Positions 36,494 to 44,351 of a stretch of 64,000 nucleotides of DNA are shown here, piece after piece (the stretch's first letter is position 1; the number at the start of each line of letters is the position of its first letter). A program made the translations under genes and the position numbers. The stretch comes from Gordonia zhaorongruii (GTDB taxonomy: Bacteria; Actinomycetota; Actinomycetes; Mycobacteriales; Mycobacteriaceae), in assembly GCF_007559005.1 (NCBI RefSeq), contig NZ_CP041763.1, positions 3,169,080 through 3,233,079 on the forward strand. The letters are read 5' to 3'. The notes beneath the pieces were generated by a model that saw nothing but the letters and a program-made list of their open reading frames with translations, did no database searches and was not told the DNA's origin.

Positions 36494-37474
36494 ATGCGGA
36501 AGCTCCTGGAGAAATCTCCCATCGACGGCTTCGTGCTGTCGATCCTGCTCGCGGTTGTGGTCGCGGCGTTCCTGCCCGCCGAGGGAGGGGTCGCCGAGGC
36601 CCTCGACTGGGTCGTCACCGGCCTGATCGCACTGCTCTTCTTCCTGTACGGCGCGCGGCTGCACCCACGTGAGGCGTTGGAGGGTCTGACCCACTGGCGT
36701 CTGCACGGCACGATCCTGACCTTCACCTTCGTCCTGTTCCCGATCATCGGGCTCGGCATCGCACCGTTGCTGGCGCCGTTGATCGGCGATGACCTCGCGC
36801 AGGGATTCCTGTATCTGACGCTCGTCCCGTCGACGGTGCAGTCCTCGATCGCATTCACCTCGATCGCCCGCGGAAACGTGGCGGGCGCGATCGTGAGCGC
36901 CTCCGCGTCGAACCTGCTCGGTGTGTTCCTCACCCCGCTGCTCGTGGTGCTCGTCATGAGCAATGCATCCGGCGTACACATCACCGGGTCGGCGATTCTC
37001 GAGATCCTTCTGCAGATCCTGGTGCCGTTCATCGTCGGGCAGTTGGCTCGACCGCTGGTCACGCCCTTCCTGAAGAAGTACGCGCAACCGACGAAGTACG
37101 TGGACCGCGGGTCCATCGTCATGGTCGTCTACGTGGCGTTCAGCGAGGGCGTCGTGTCCGGCATGTGGTCCGTGGTCAGTGCCGTCGACGTGATCATCGT
37201 CTGCATCGTCTCCACCGTGTTCGTCGGCGTGATGCTGGCGATCACCGCGTGGGTGCCGAAACGGATGGGGTTCGAACGCGTCGACGTCATCGCCATTCAG
37301 TTCTGCGGCACCAAGAAGAGCCTCGCAACCGGCCTGCCGCTGGCCACCGTGCTCTTCGCCGGCCCGGTGGTCAGCTACATCGTGCTGCCGCTGATGATCT
37401 TCCACCAGATCCAGCTGGTGATGTGCTCATGGCTCGCGGGTCGCTACGAGAAGTCCGACCCGGTTCTCTCCTGA
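36494..37474 (+). CDS. Bile acid:sodium symporter-family (BASS, SBF-like) transporter
   Basis: A 326-residue membrane transporter with nine to ten predicted helices, of the PF13593-type SBF-like group. The core shows 'LVPSTVQSSIAFTSIARGNVAGAIVSASASNLLGVF' and 'FCGTKKSLATGLPLA', the crossover segments conserved in the family. The physiological substrate (organic anion, possibly a metal anion) is unknown. It starts 4 bases after the SdpI-like gene and has no clear ribosome site of its own, which implies coupling. Its last 31 bases overlap the end of the opposing DedA gene. Confidence 0.88.
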   Translation: MRKLLEKSPIDGFVLSILLAVVVAAFLPAEGGVAEALDWVVTGLIALLFFLYGARLHPREALEGLTHWRLHGTILTFTFVLFPIIGLGIAPLLAPLIGDDLAQGFLYLTLVPSTVQSSIAFTSIARGNVAGAIVSASASNLLGVFLTPLLVVLVMSNASGVHITGSAILEILLQILVPFIVGQLARPLVTPFLKKYAQPTKYVDRGSIVMVVYVAFSEGVVSGMWSVVSAVDVIIVCIVSTVFVGVMLAITAWVPKRMGFERVDVIAIQFCGTKKSLATGLPLATVLFAGPVVSYIVLPLMIFHQIQLVMCSWLAGRYEKSDPVLS

Positions 37475-38076
37475 CCGGACCGTGACCGCCGATAGATCAG
37501 GAACCCGACCGACGCCAGCCCCACTGCGACCGCCACGTAGAGGGCGACCTCCGCGCCCAGCGTCGCTCCCACCCCGTACGAGACGAGCAGGACGGTCGCC
37601 GTCCAACTGACTGCGCCGATCGCGCTGGCCAGGGCGAACCTGGCGAACGGCATTCCGCGCGCCCCGGCGACGAGCGGAATCACGCTGCGCACGAAACCGA
37701 CCCAGCGCGCCGCGGCGACCACGACGACCGCGTCGTTCGGATTCGGTGTCCGGTGCCTGGCTCGCACGGTGCGCCGCGCGATCCGCTTGCCCATCCGGCT
37801 CGCCGCCAACCTCGGCCCGAATCCTCGACCGACCAGGTAGCCGGTCCAGTCACCGAGGATCGCCGCCAGCCCGCAGCCGGCGACGAGTATCCCGATGTTC
37901 GGTGGGCCGATGGCGGCCAGCACACCGGCAGCGATGAGCAGGCCCTCACTGGGCAGCACGAGCCCGACCACGATCACCGACGTCTCCAGGTACAGCGCTG
38001 CGAAGGCGACCGCGTACACCGCCCCGGCCGGCGCCGCGTCGATCAGCGTCGTCAACCAGTCGGTGATGGATTGCAT
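37444..38076 (-). CDS. DedA-family membrane protein
   Basis: A 210-residue DedA/VTT-domain protein with five to six hydrophobic segments. DedA hallmarks are 'LVLPSEGLLIAAGVLA' (acidic residue in a re-entrant loop) and 'ARWVGFVRSVIPLVAGARGMPFARF' (the G/RxxPxxR-like loop). The family acts as a lipid scramblase/undecaprenyl-phosphate translocase or proton-dependent transporter. The ATG at 38076 begins the conserved part. The stop codon lies inside the end of the opposing BASS gene (31-base tail-to-tail overlap). Confidence 0.9.
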   Translation of the reverse strand: MQSITDWLTTLIDAAPAGAVYAVAFAALYLETSVIVVGLVLPSEGLLIAAGVLAAIGPPNIGILVAGCGLAAILGDWTGYLVGRGFGPRLAASRMGKRIARRTVRARHRTPNPNDAVVVVAAARWVGFVRSVIPLVAGARGMPFARFALASAIGAVSWTATVLLVSYGVGATLGAEVALYVAVAVGLASVGFLIYRRSRSGQERTGSDFS

Positions 38077-38098
38077 GCCTGCTGCAACGGCGCGGCCG

Positions 38099-38692
38099 TC
38101 AGTTGTCTTCCGGTCGCATCGGATACGTGGCGAACAGGGGCAGTGGCCACGGCTGTCGTTGCAGCACCCGCTGCCACACGTCCACCGAGGGAGCTGCGAG
38201 CAGGTCGGTCGGCAGCCCGGGTGCGACGATCCAGCTGTTCTCGGCCATCTCCTCCTCGAGCTGACCGGACTCCCACCCCGCATAACCGGCGAAGATCCGG
38301 ACGCCGGACAGAACCTCGGAGAGCTCGTCGGGATCGGCGTCCAGATCGACCATGGCGACCGGACCGCGCACCTGGTGCAGCTTCGGCTGCCTCGCGACAT
38401 CGATCCCGGTCTTCGCCACGCCCAGGCACAGGGCCGACGACGTACCGACCGGACCGCCGACGTACACGGCACGCGGACTGGCCGCGAGCTCCGCCCAGCG
38501 GGGCAGCACGTTGTGGACAGCGGCGTCGCTCCTGCGGTTCACCACCACACCGAGGGTGCCCTGCTCGTCGTGCTCGATGACGTAGACGACGGCCCGCGCG
38601 AACGTGGGACCCGACAGGGCGGTCGAGGCGATCAGCAGTGCTCCGGGGGCAACCTCATGCTGCTCGTGAGTGAACTCGCCGCCGGACACCAT
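38099..38692 (-). CDS. yqgE: YqgE/AlgH family protein (UPF0301, Rv0038 homologue)
   Basis: A 197-residue cytoplasmic protein of the YqgE/AlgH family. 'PGALLIASTALSGPTFARAVVYVIEHDEQGTLGVVVNRR' and 'VYVGGPVG' are the diagnostic segments, with 'RIFAGYAGWESGQLEEEMAENSW' in the middle. The exact function is unsettled; the E. coli protein has been studied without an agreed role. It is divergent from the MFS gene at 38813, as Rv0038 is from Rv0037c in Mtb. The ATG at 38692 has only a poor ribosome site. Confidence 0.92.
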   Translation of the reverse strand: MVSGGEFTHEQHEVAPGALLIASTALSGPTFARAVVYVIEHDEQGTLGVVVNRRSDAAVHNVLPRWAELAASPRAVYVGGPVGTSSALCLGVAKTGIDVARQPKLHQVRGPVAMVDLDADPDELSEVLSGVRIFAGYAGWESGQLEEEMAENSWIVAPGLPTDLLAAPSVDVWQRVLQRQPWPLPLFATYPMRPEDN

Positions 38693-38812
38693 CTCATCAT
38701 GACATCACAGGCGGGGGAGCAGGTTGCCGCGCGGCCGCCCGAAGCCTGGTCCGGTGATGTGACGTTCGTCGGTCCATCCGGCCGCAACGGTTCTCGTCGG
38801 TAGGATCGACGA

Positions 38813-40120
38813 GTGAGTTTCTGGGAGCAGGTCAAGTCTCCGGGCCTCCTCCGTCTGCTGGGAGTGCGCGTCCTGAGTCAGCTCAGCGACGGCTCCTTCC
38901 AGGCCGCGCTCGCGTTCTCCATTCTCTTCAACCCCGATCGGCACACCGATCCGCTGGCGATCGCCGGCGGGTTCGCCGTGCTGCTGCTGCCGTACTCGGT
39001 GCTCGGACCGTTCGCGGGCGCGATGCTCGACCACTGGGATCGCCGCCGGGTCCTCGTCTGGGTGAACGTCCTCCGAGCCCTGGCGATCGTGCTCGTCGCG
39101 ATCACGATGAGCTCGGACGTTCCCGACACCGCGGTCCTGCTGGCGGCACTGATGGTGACCGGCTGCAGCAGATTCGTGTCGTCGGGCCTGTCGGCCGGAC
39201 TGCCGCACGTGGCGAAGCCGTCGGTCATCATCGAGATGAACGCCGTCTTCACCACCCTCGGCGCCGGGATGCTGGCGGCGGGTGCCGCCGTATCGACGGT
39301 TCTCCGGATGATCTTCGGCGCCGACAACGGGGGATCGGGAGCGACCCTCCTCGCCGGATCCGTGTTCGCCCTCGCCTCCGGCGCGCTCGCGTCCACCTTC
39401 GCCGCGAGACGCCTCGGCCCCGAACGCCCGGACGGTGCAGGCCGCTCCGCTCTCTACTCGGTGGGGCACGGGCTCTCGCACGGGGCACGGGCGGTCGCCC
39501 GGCACCCGAGCGTCGGCATCGTCCTCAGTGCGATCGGGGTCCACCGGATCGTGTTCGGGATGAACACCCTGATGCTGTTACTGGTGGTGCGCAGCTTCGA
39601 CATCGGCGGCCCGCTCGGTAAGGACGTCCAGGCGATGAGCGTCATCGGCGGTGTCGTCGCCGTCGGTGCGCTCCTGGCTGCGATCAGCACCCCGTGGGCG
39701 GTGCATCGCTTCGGCCGACGGCGGACGGTCGTGACGCTGCTGTGCGTCGGCGCTCTGGCCGAGATCCTCCTGTGGCCGCTCACCGCGTCGACAGTCCTCG
39801 TCGCAGCGCTGCTTCTCGGCCTGGTGGGCCAGACCGTCAAACTGTGCGGAGACGTCGCCATGCAGTGCGACATCCCCGACTCGTACCGCGGCCAGGTGTT
39901 CGCGGTCCAGGACGCGGTGTTCAACTCCGCGTTCGTCAGCGCGATCTTCGTCGCAGCGCTGATGATCCCCGCCGACGGGTTCTCGGTGCCGCTGATCGTC
40001 GCCGGCAGTGTCCTGTATCTCGCCGGTGCCGTGTTCGTGTGGCAGTCCGACCCGGTCGCCGTCGAAGGCCCCTCACGTCATGCGGTCGACCGCGAGGAGC
40101 GCATCCTCGACCTGCACTGA
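38813..40120 (+). CDS. MFS transporter (Rv0037c homologue)
   Basis: A 435-residue major facilitator with about 12 helices. 'DHWDRRRVLVWVN' matches the loop 2-3 signature, and 'FGRRRTVVTLLC' the loop 8-9 repeat. It belongs to the family of Mtb Rv0037c, whose substrate is unknown. TAGGAT (38801-38806) ends 6 bases before the GTG, so the mRNA is predicted to be leaderless. It is followed by the DUF6802-like gene on the opposite strand. Confidence 0.9.
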   Translation: MSFWEQVKSPGLLRLLGVRVLSQLSDGSFQAALAFSILFNPDRHTDPLAIAGGFAVLLLPYSVLGPFAGAMLDHWDRRRVLVWVNVLRALAIVLVAITMSSDVPDTAVLLAALMVTGCSRFVSSGLSAGLPHVAKPSVIIEMNAVFTTLGAGMLAAGAAVSTVLRMIFGADNGGSGATLLAGSVFALASGALASTFAARRLGPERPDGAGRSALYSVGHGLSHGARAVARHPSVGIVLSAIGVHRIVFGMNTLMLLLVVRSFDIGGPLGKDVQAMSVIGGVVAVGALLAAISTPWAVHRFGRRRTVVTLLCVGALAEILLWPLTASTVLVAALLLGLVGQTVKLCGDVAMQCDIPDSYRGQVFAVQDAVFNSAFVSAIFVAALMIPADGFSVPLIVAGSVLYLAGAVFVWQSDPVAVEGPSRHAVDREERILDLH

Positions 40121-40156
40121 CGGTCGGTGCGGCACCGGTCACCGGGAACATCCCGA

Positions 40157-40579
40157 TCACGGGCGGGGGACCGGCCGGTGAGTGTCCGCGTATCCGTCCC
40201 CATCCGTGTCGGCCAGAACGGTGTCTGCCGTCCCGTCGCCATCGGTGTCGAGAACCGACTCGTGCGGCGTCGTCGTCGGCGCCGGCTCCCCGCGATCGCT
40301 GTCCGTCGGCGCACCGGCGACTCGAGCCCAGAGTCCGGATCCGTCATCGACGAAGCCGGACTCGCGTACTCCGTCATCGTCCAGATCGAGAACGGACCTG
40401 TCGGCCGCGCCGTCGCCGTCGGAATCCCACATCGCATCGTCGGTGCGATCGTCGCCGTCGAAGTCGAGCGCCACCGCGTCGAGTACACCGTCGCCGTCGA
40501 GGTCCAGGTCGGCGGGCGAACGCCACGTCGACAGGTCGTCGTCGCCGGTGCCGAAGCCGTACTCGATGACCGGGTCCAT
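40157..40579 (-). CDS. Acidic DxDGDG-repeat protein (DUF6802-like)
   Basis: A 140-residue, strongly acidic protein built of repeated 'DLDGDGVLDAVALDFDGDD', 'DSDGDGAADRSVLDLDDDG' and 'DTDGDGTADTVLADTDGDG' units. These resemble EF-hand-like calcium loops or FG-GAP/thrombospondin type-3 repeats. No signal peptide is visible. Homologues in mycobacteria are of unknown function and are sometimes mislabelled pullulanase. The start is uncertain: ATG 40579 is used, but in-frame GTGs at 40606 and 40615 are possible. It follows the egtE-like gene by about 90 bases on the same strand. Confidence 0.7.
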   Translation of the reverse strand: MDPVIEYGFGTGDDDLSTWRSPADLDLDGDGVLDAVALDFDGDDRTDDAMWDSDGDGAADRSVLDLDDDGVRESGFVDDGSGLWARVAGAPTDSDRGEPAPTTTPHESVLDTDGDGTADTVLADTDGDGYADTHRPVPRP

Positions 40580-40668
40580 ACCGGTAGGACGCCGGCCCGC
40601 ACGCACGCGTTCCACAGGCAACCGGCGTGTCGGAGGGGCACGTCGGAGGAGCGCGTCGATCGCCCGGT

Positions 40669-41760
40669 TCAGTAACCCATCGTGCGGATGGTCGTGGCCA
40701 GTTCGTCGAGCTGCTCGCGCCGCACGTCCAGGTGCGGGCTCACACGCAGCATCGAGTGCCCCGCCAGCAACGGCGCACGCCAGGAGTCGGCCGCGGTCAC
40801 CAGGATCCCGGTCTCGAGAAGCTTGTCCCGGGCTGCGGCCACGTCGGCCGCCCCCCACCCGGGTGGAGCCGCGAGGGTGACCAGAGCGGACGGTTCGTCG
40901 ACCGGCTCCATGACCTCCCAGCTGCCGATGCCGTGCAGCCGTTCACGAGCGATCCGGCCGATCGACGCGAGTTCCCGGAACACCTGCTGTTGACCCAGGT
41001 CGAGGATCTCGGACACCGCGGTGCCCAGGCCGAGCTGACCCGCGATGAACGATTCCGACGACTCCACCTCCACCTGCGCGAGCGAATCGGCTCGGACGCC
41101 GACGAACCCGACGCCACGCGGACCGGTGAGCCACTTGCGTGAGGTTCCGTACACGACGTCGGCTCCGGTTACCGTCGGCACGTGACCGACCGACTGCGCC
41201 ATGTCGGCCACCACCGGCACGCTCGCGTGGTGGGCCACCTCGACGATCTCGCGAAGCGGCTGAACCGCGCCGTTCCCCGACCCGATGTGGCAGATGTGGA
41301 TGAAGTCCGGCTGCTCGAACTGCAGCATGTTCTCGAGCGCGTCCACATCGACGTGACCGTAGACATCCGCCGACGGGAGCACGCGCACCGCGAAGTCCCG
41401 ACGCTCGAACTCGTCGAGGTTGGGCCCGAACTCGTTCTTCGCGACCCACACGGTGGGCGACAGCGGCAACGTCCAGCTGTTCAGGATCGCGCGCAGTCCG
41501 GCCCGCGCGCTGTCGCGGAACGACAGCTCCTCCGGGGTGTGCCCGATGAGCGACCCCAGGTCCCGTCGGCCGCGCTGCAGCGCCTCCGCCTCGTCATCGG
41601 CGGCCACGTACGAACCCCGCACGGCCTCTTTCTCCAGGTGCAGGCTGATCGCCTCGATCACGGCCCGTGACGACCGTCCCGCCGATGCCGCATCCAGGTG
41701 CGCGATCGACGGCTCCGCCCGAGCTGCATGCCACTTTTCACCGAGTTCGCTGCAGTACAT
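40669..41760 (-). CDS. egtE: PLP-dependent aminotransferase class V, EgtE-like C-S lyase
   Basis: A 363-residue PLP enzyme. The cofactor lysine lies in 'GTSRKWLTGPRGVGFV', and 'VVADMAQSVGHVP' holds the pyridine-contacting Asp. 'IAHLDAASAGRSS' near the N-terminus also matches EgtE of mycobacteria, which cleaves the cysteinyl sulfoxide intermediate in ergothioneine synthesis. No egtA-D gene is in this window, so the assignment rests on sequence; a related cysteine desulfurase is possible. The ATG at 41760 is 8 bases after TAGATT on the minus strand (leaderless); a GTG eight codons upstream is weaker. Confidence 0.75.
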   Translation of the reverse strand: MYCSELGEKWHAARAEPSIAHLDAASAGRSSRAVIEAISLHLEKEAVRGSYVAADDEAEALQRGRRDLGSLIGHTPEELSFRDSARAGLRAILNSWTLPLSPTVWVAKNEFGPNLDEFERRDFAVRVLPSADVYGHVDVDALENMLQFEQPDFIHICHIGSGNGAVQPLREIVEVAHHASVPVVADMAQSVGHVPTVTGADVVYGTSRKWLTGPRGVGFVGVRADSLAQVEVESSESFIAGQLGLGTAVSEILDLGQQQVFRELASIGRIARERLHGIGSWEVMEPVDEPSALVTLAAPPGWGAADVAAARDKLLETGILVTAADSWRAPLLAGHSMLRVSPHLDVRREQLDELATTIRTMGY

Positions 41761-41806
41761 GCCCGCAAATCTACCCTCGTGCACGATCAGATGATCGGGT
41801 CGCTCC

Positions 41807-43291
41807 TCACGAGGTGGAGCCGGAACGCTCCGCCCACCACTTCTTCAACGCAGCCTCGGCCTCGTCGCGGGACAGGGGACCGGAGTCCAGGCGCAGTTCC
41901 TTCAGGTGGCGCCAGGCCTCACCGACGAGCGGACCCGGCGGGAGGTCGAGGAGATTCATGATGGCGTTGCCGTCCAGATCAGGACGAACGCGGTCGAGGT
42001 CCTCCGCCTCCTTGAGGACGGCGATCCGATGCTCCAGGTCGTCGTACGTCTCCTGCAGTTTGCGGGCGCGGCGGCGATTGCGCGTCGTGCAGTCCGCGCG
42101 CACCAGCTTGTGGAGCCGGTCGAGCAGCGGCCCCGCATCGGTCACGTAGCGGCGCACCGCCGAGTCGGTCCACCTGCCATCACCGTATCCGTGGAAGCGC
42201 AGGTGCAGGAAGACCAGTTGCGACACATCGTCGACGACGGCCTTCGGGTACTTCAGCGCCCGCATCCGCTTGCGCACCATCTTCGCGCCCACCACCTCGT
42301 GGTGATGGAAGCTGACACCGCCGCCGTCCTCGTGGCGGCGCGTCGCGGGCTTGCCGATGTCGTGCAGCAACGCGGCCCACCGCAGTACGACGTCGGGATC
42401 ACCGGTCTCCAGATCGATCGCCTGCCGGAGCACGGTCAGCGAATGCTGGTAGACGTCCTTGTGCTGGTGATGCTCGTCGATCGTCAGCTTCATGCCGGGG
42501 ATCTCGGGCAGCACCCGCTCTGCGAGACCGGTCTCCACCAGGAGGTCGACGCATTCCAGCGGATGCTCGCCGCAGATCATCTTGTCCAGTTCGACGCGAA
42601 TCCGTTCCGCGGTGATCCGGTCGATCTGGGCGGCCATGTCGCGCGTGGCCGCCAGCACCCGATCGGTCAGACCGAAGCCCAGCTGGGACACGAACCGGAC
42701 ACCGCGCAGCATGCGCAGCGGATCGTCGTTGAACGAGTTCTCCGGAGCGGCCGGGGTATCGATCACTCCGGCCAGCAGGTCGGTGATGCCGTCCAACGGG
42801 TCGCAGAACTCCTGCTCGCCGTCGGCAAGCAAGCGCACCGCCATCGCATTGACCCGGAAGTCCCGGCGAATGAGGTCGCCGTCGAGGGTGTCGCCGAAGG
42901 TGACGACCGGATTCCGGCTCACCTGGTCGTACATGTCCGATCGGAAGGTGGTGATTTCCACCATGTGCTCACCGAACTGTGCGCTGAGGGTCCCGAAGTC
43001 GATGCCTGTGTCCCAGACGTTGTCGGCCCACCCTTTCAGGATCTGGGCGATCACGTCGGGCCGGGCGTCGGTGGTGAAGTCGAGATCGTTGCCCAGACGC
43101 CCGAGCACTGCGTCCCGTACCGAACCGCCGACCAGGTACAACTCGTGACCGCGGTCGGCGAACCTCGAAGCCAGCGGAGTCAGTACATCGCTCAATGAGC
43201 GAAGAGTCACGGCGGCCGACGCCAGCAGCCGGGTGCGGCGTTCGGCGCGAGCCCCGTCGCTCGTGCGGCTCCCCTGCGCGCTGTCGGTCAT
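41807..43291 (-). CDS. pcnA: CCA-adding tRNA nucleotidyltransferase (Rv3907c homologue)
   Basis: Adds or repairs the 3' CCA end of tRNAs. The nucleotidyltransferase motif is 'YLVGGSVRDAVLGRLGNDLDFTTDARP', with the catalytic Asp pair in 'DLDFTTD'. 'RRDFRVNAMAVRL' and 'DDPLRMLRGVRF' are the other head-domain signatures. The protein also contains an HD domain ('LLHDIGKPATRRHEDGGGVSFHHHEVVG'), as in actinobacterial forms. The ATG at 43291 (494 residues) fits the Mtb length best; ATG 43318 is the alternative. The gene is divergent from the NUDIX gene, as Rv3907c/Rv3908 in Mtb. Confidence 0.95.
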   Translation of the reverse strand: MTDSAQGSRTSDGARAERRTRLLASAAVTLRSLSDVLTPLASRFADRGHELYLVGGSVRDAVLGRLGNDLDFTTDARPDVIAQILKGWADNVWDTGIDFGTLSAQFGEHMVEITTFRSDMYDQVSRNPVVTFGDTLDGDLIRRDFRVNAMAVRLLADGEQEFCDPLDGITDLLAGVIDTPAAPENSFNDDPLRMLRGVRFVSQLGFGLTDRVLAATRDMAAQIDRITAERIRVELDKMICGEHPLECVDLLVETGLAERVLPEIPGMKLTIDEHHQHKDVYQHSLTVLRQAIDLETGDPDVVLRWAALLHDIGKPATRRHEDGGGVSFHHHEVVGAKMVRKRMRALKYPKAVVDDVSQLVFLHLRFHGYGDGRWTDSAVRRYVTDAGPLLDRLHKLVRADCTTRNRRRARKLQETYDDLEHRIAVLKEAEDLDRVRPDLDGNAIMNLLDLPPGPLVGEAWRHLKELRLDSGPLSRDEAEAALKKWWAERSGSTS

Positions 43292-43378
43292 GGGATGAGA
43301 GCCTACCGACTGCGACATAGGGCCCGCCCCATCAGCCTGTTGGGCTAACAGACGGTAACGAGCGGCTAGCATCGGAGT

Positions 43379-44347
43379 GTGTCCGCCGAACCATCGCTGC
43401 ACCATACGGACGTCGCCTCCGACGCTCCGGCAACAGGTGACGGCGCAGGACCGGCGAAGAACTCGGGAAACCCGCAAAGCGCGCGCAGCCGACGCAACCG
43501 TCGCGGCCGGCGGCGACGGGGTCGTCGGTCCGGCCGGCCCACCGAGACCAAGCGCAGCGATAGCACTGCGGAACCGGCCCAGGCGAAGACCGGCACCGAC
43601 CAGGCGCCCAAACCGTCCGATCTAGCGGCACGCAAGCAGCGCGCCCCGGGAAACACGTCCAACTCGCCGGCTTCCATGCCGCGCAACCGTCGTCGCGGCA
43701 ACCGTCGCACCGGTGAGCCCGACCAGGCGCCGAAGCTGCGGACTGTCCGGGAGACATCGGCGGGCGGTCTCGTGCTCTCCGATATCGAGGCCCCGTTCGA
43801 CGACCTCTCAGCAGCTCTCATCGGCCGCGTCGATCGCCGCGGACGCACCATGTGGTCCCTCCCGAAGGGGCACATCGAGACGGGGGAGACCGCCGAGCAG
43901 ACCGCGATGCGCGAGGTCGAGGAGGAGACCGGCATCGAGGGCACCATCATCGCGCCCCTCGGGAAGATCGATTACTGGTTCGTCAGCGAAGGCCGGCGCA
44001 TCCACAAGACGGTGCACCACTACCTGCTGCGCTTCACCGGAGGCGAATTGTCCGATGAGGACTACGAAGTCAGCGAAGTGGCGTGGGTGCCGTTGACGGA
44101 ACTGCCCCGCCGGCTCACGTACTCTGACGAACGACGTCTCGCGCGGACGGCAGAATCGGTGATCGCCGATCTGCGCAGTGACCCGAGTCGGTTGGCACAG
44201 TCGGAGGCCAGCTGCGTCCGCACCGAACCGAACGATTATGAGAAAGCCGCAGCCGCCCGCAATCAGCGCCGAAACGAGCCGCCGCCCCCGGTCAAGCCCC
44301 GGCGGCGCAGGAGGCGACCGCGGCGACCGGCGACCGGTGACAGCTGA
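43379..44347 (+). CDS. mutT4: NUDIX hydrolase with disordered basic N-terminus (MutT4-like, Rv3908)
   Basis: A 322-residue protein. The first 120 residues are Arg/Pro/Ser-rich and low complexity ('[15 protein letters not shown]'). The NUDIX domain follows (about 121-270), with the box starting at Gly163 in '[20 protein letters not shown]' and then 'TGI', a match to GX5EX7REUXEEXGU. A second basic stretch ends the protein ('[17 protein letters not shown]'). The family hydrolyses nucleoside diphosphate-linked molecules. TAGCAT (43367-43372) ends 6 bases before the GTG, so a leaderless mRNA is predicted. It heads the NUDIX-DUF6049-murJ-tag operon. Confidence 0.93.
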   Translation: MSAEPSLHHTDVASDAPATGDGAGPAKNSGNPQSARSRRNRRGRRRRGRRSGRPTETKRSDSTAEPAQAKTGTDQAPKPSDLAARKQRAPGNTSNSPASMPRNRRRGNRRTGEPDQAPKLRTVRETSAGGLVLSDIEAPFDDLSAALIGRVDRRGRTMWSLPKGHIETGETAEQTAMREVEEETGIEGTIIAPLGKIDYWFVSEGRRIHKTVHHYLLRFTGGELSDEDYEVSEVAWVPLTELPRRLTYSDERRLARTAESVIADLRSDPSRLAQSEASCVRTEPNDYEKAAAARNQRRNEPPPPVKPRRRRRRPRRPATGDS

Positions 44348-44351
44348 CCGC

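Noticed and set aside
40157..40579. Pullulanase annotation for the acidic repeat protein
   Set aside because: It has no glycoside hydrolase motif; only short DxDGDG repeats are present.
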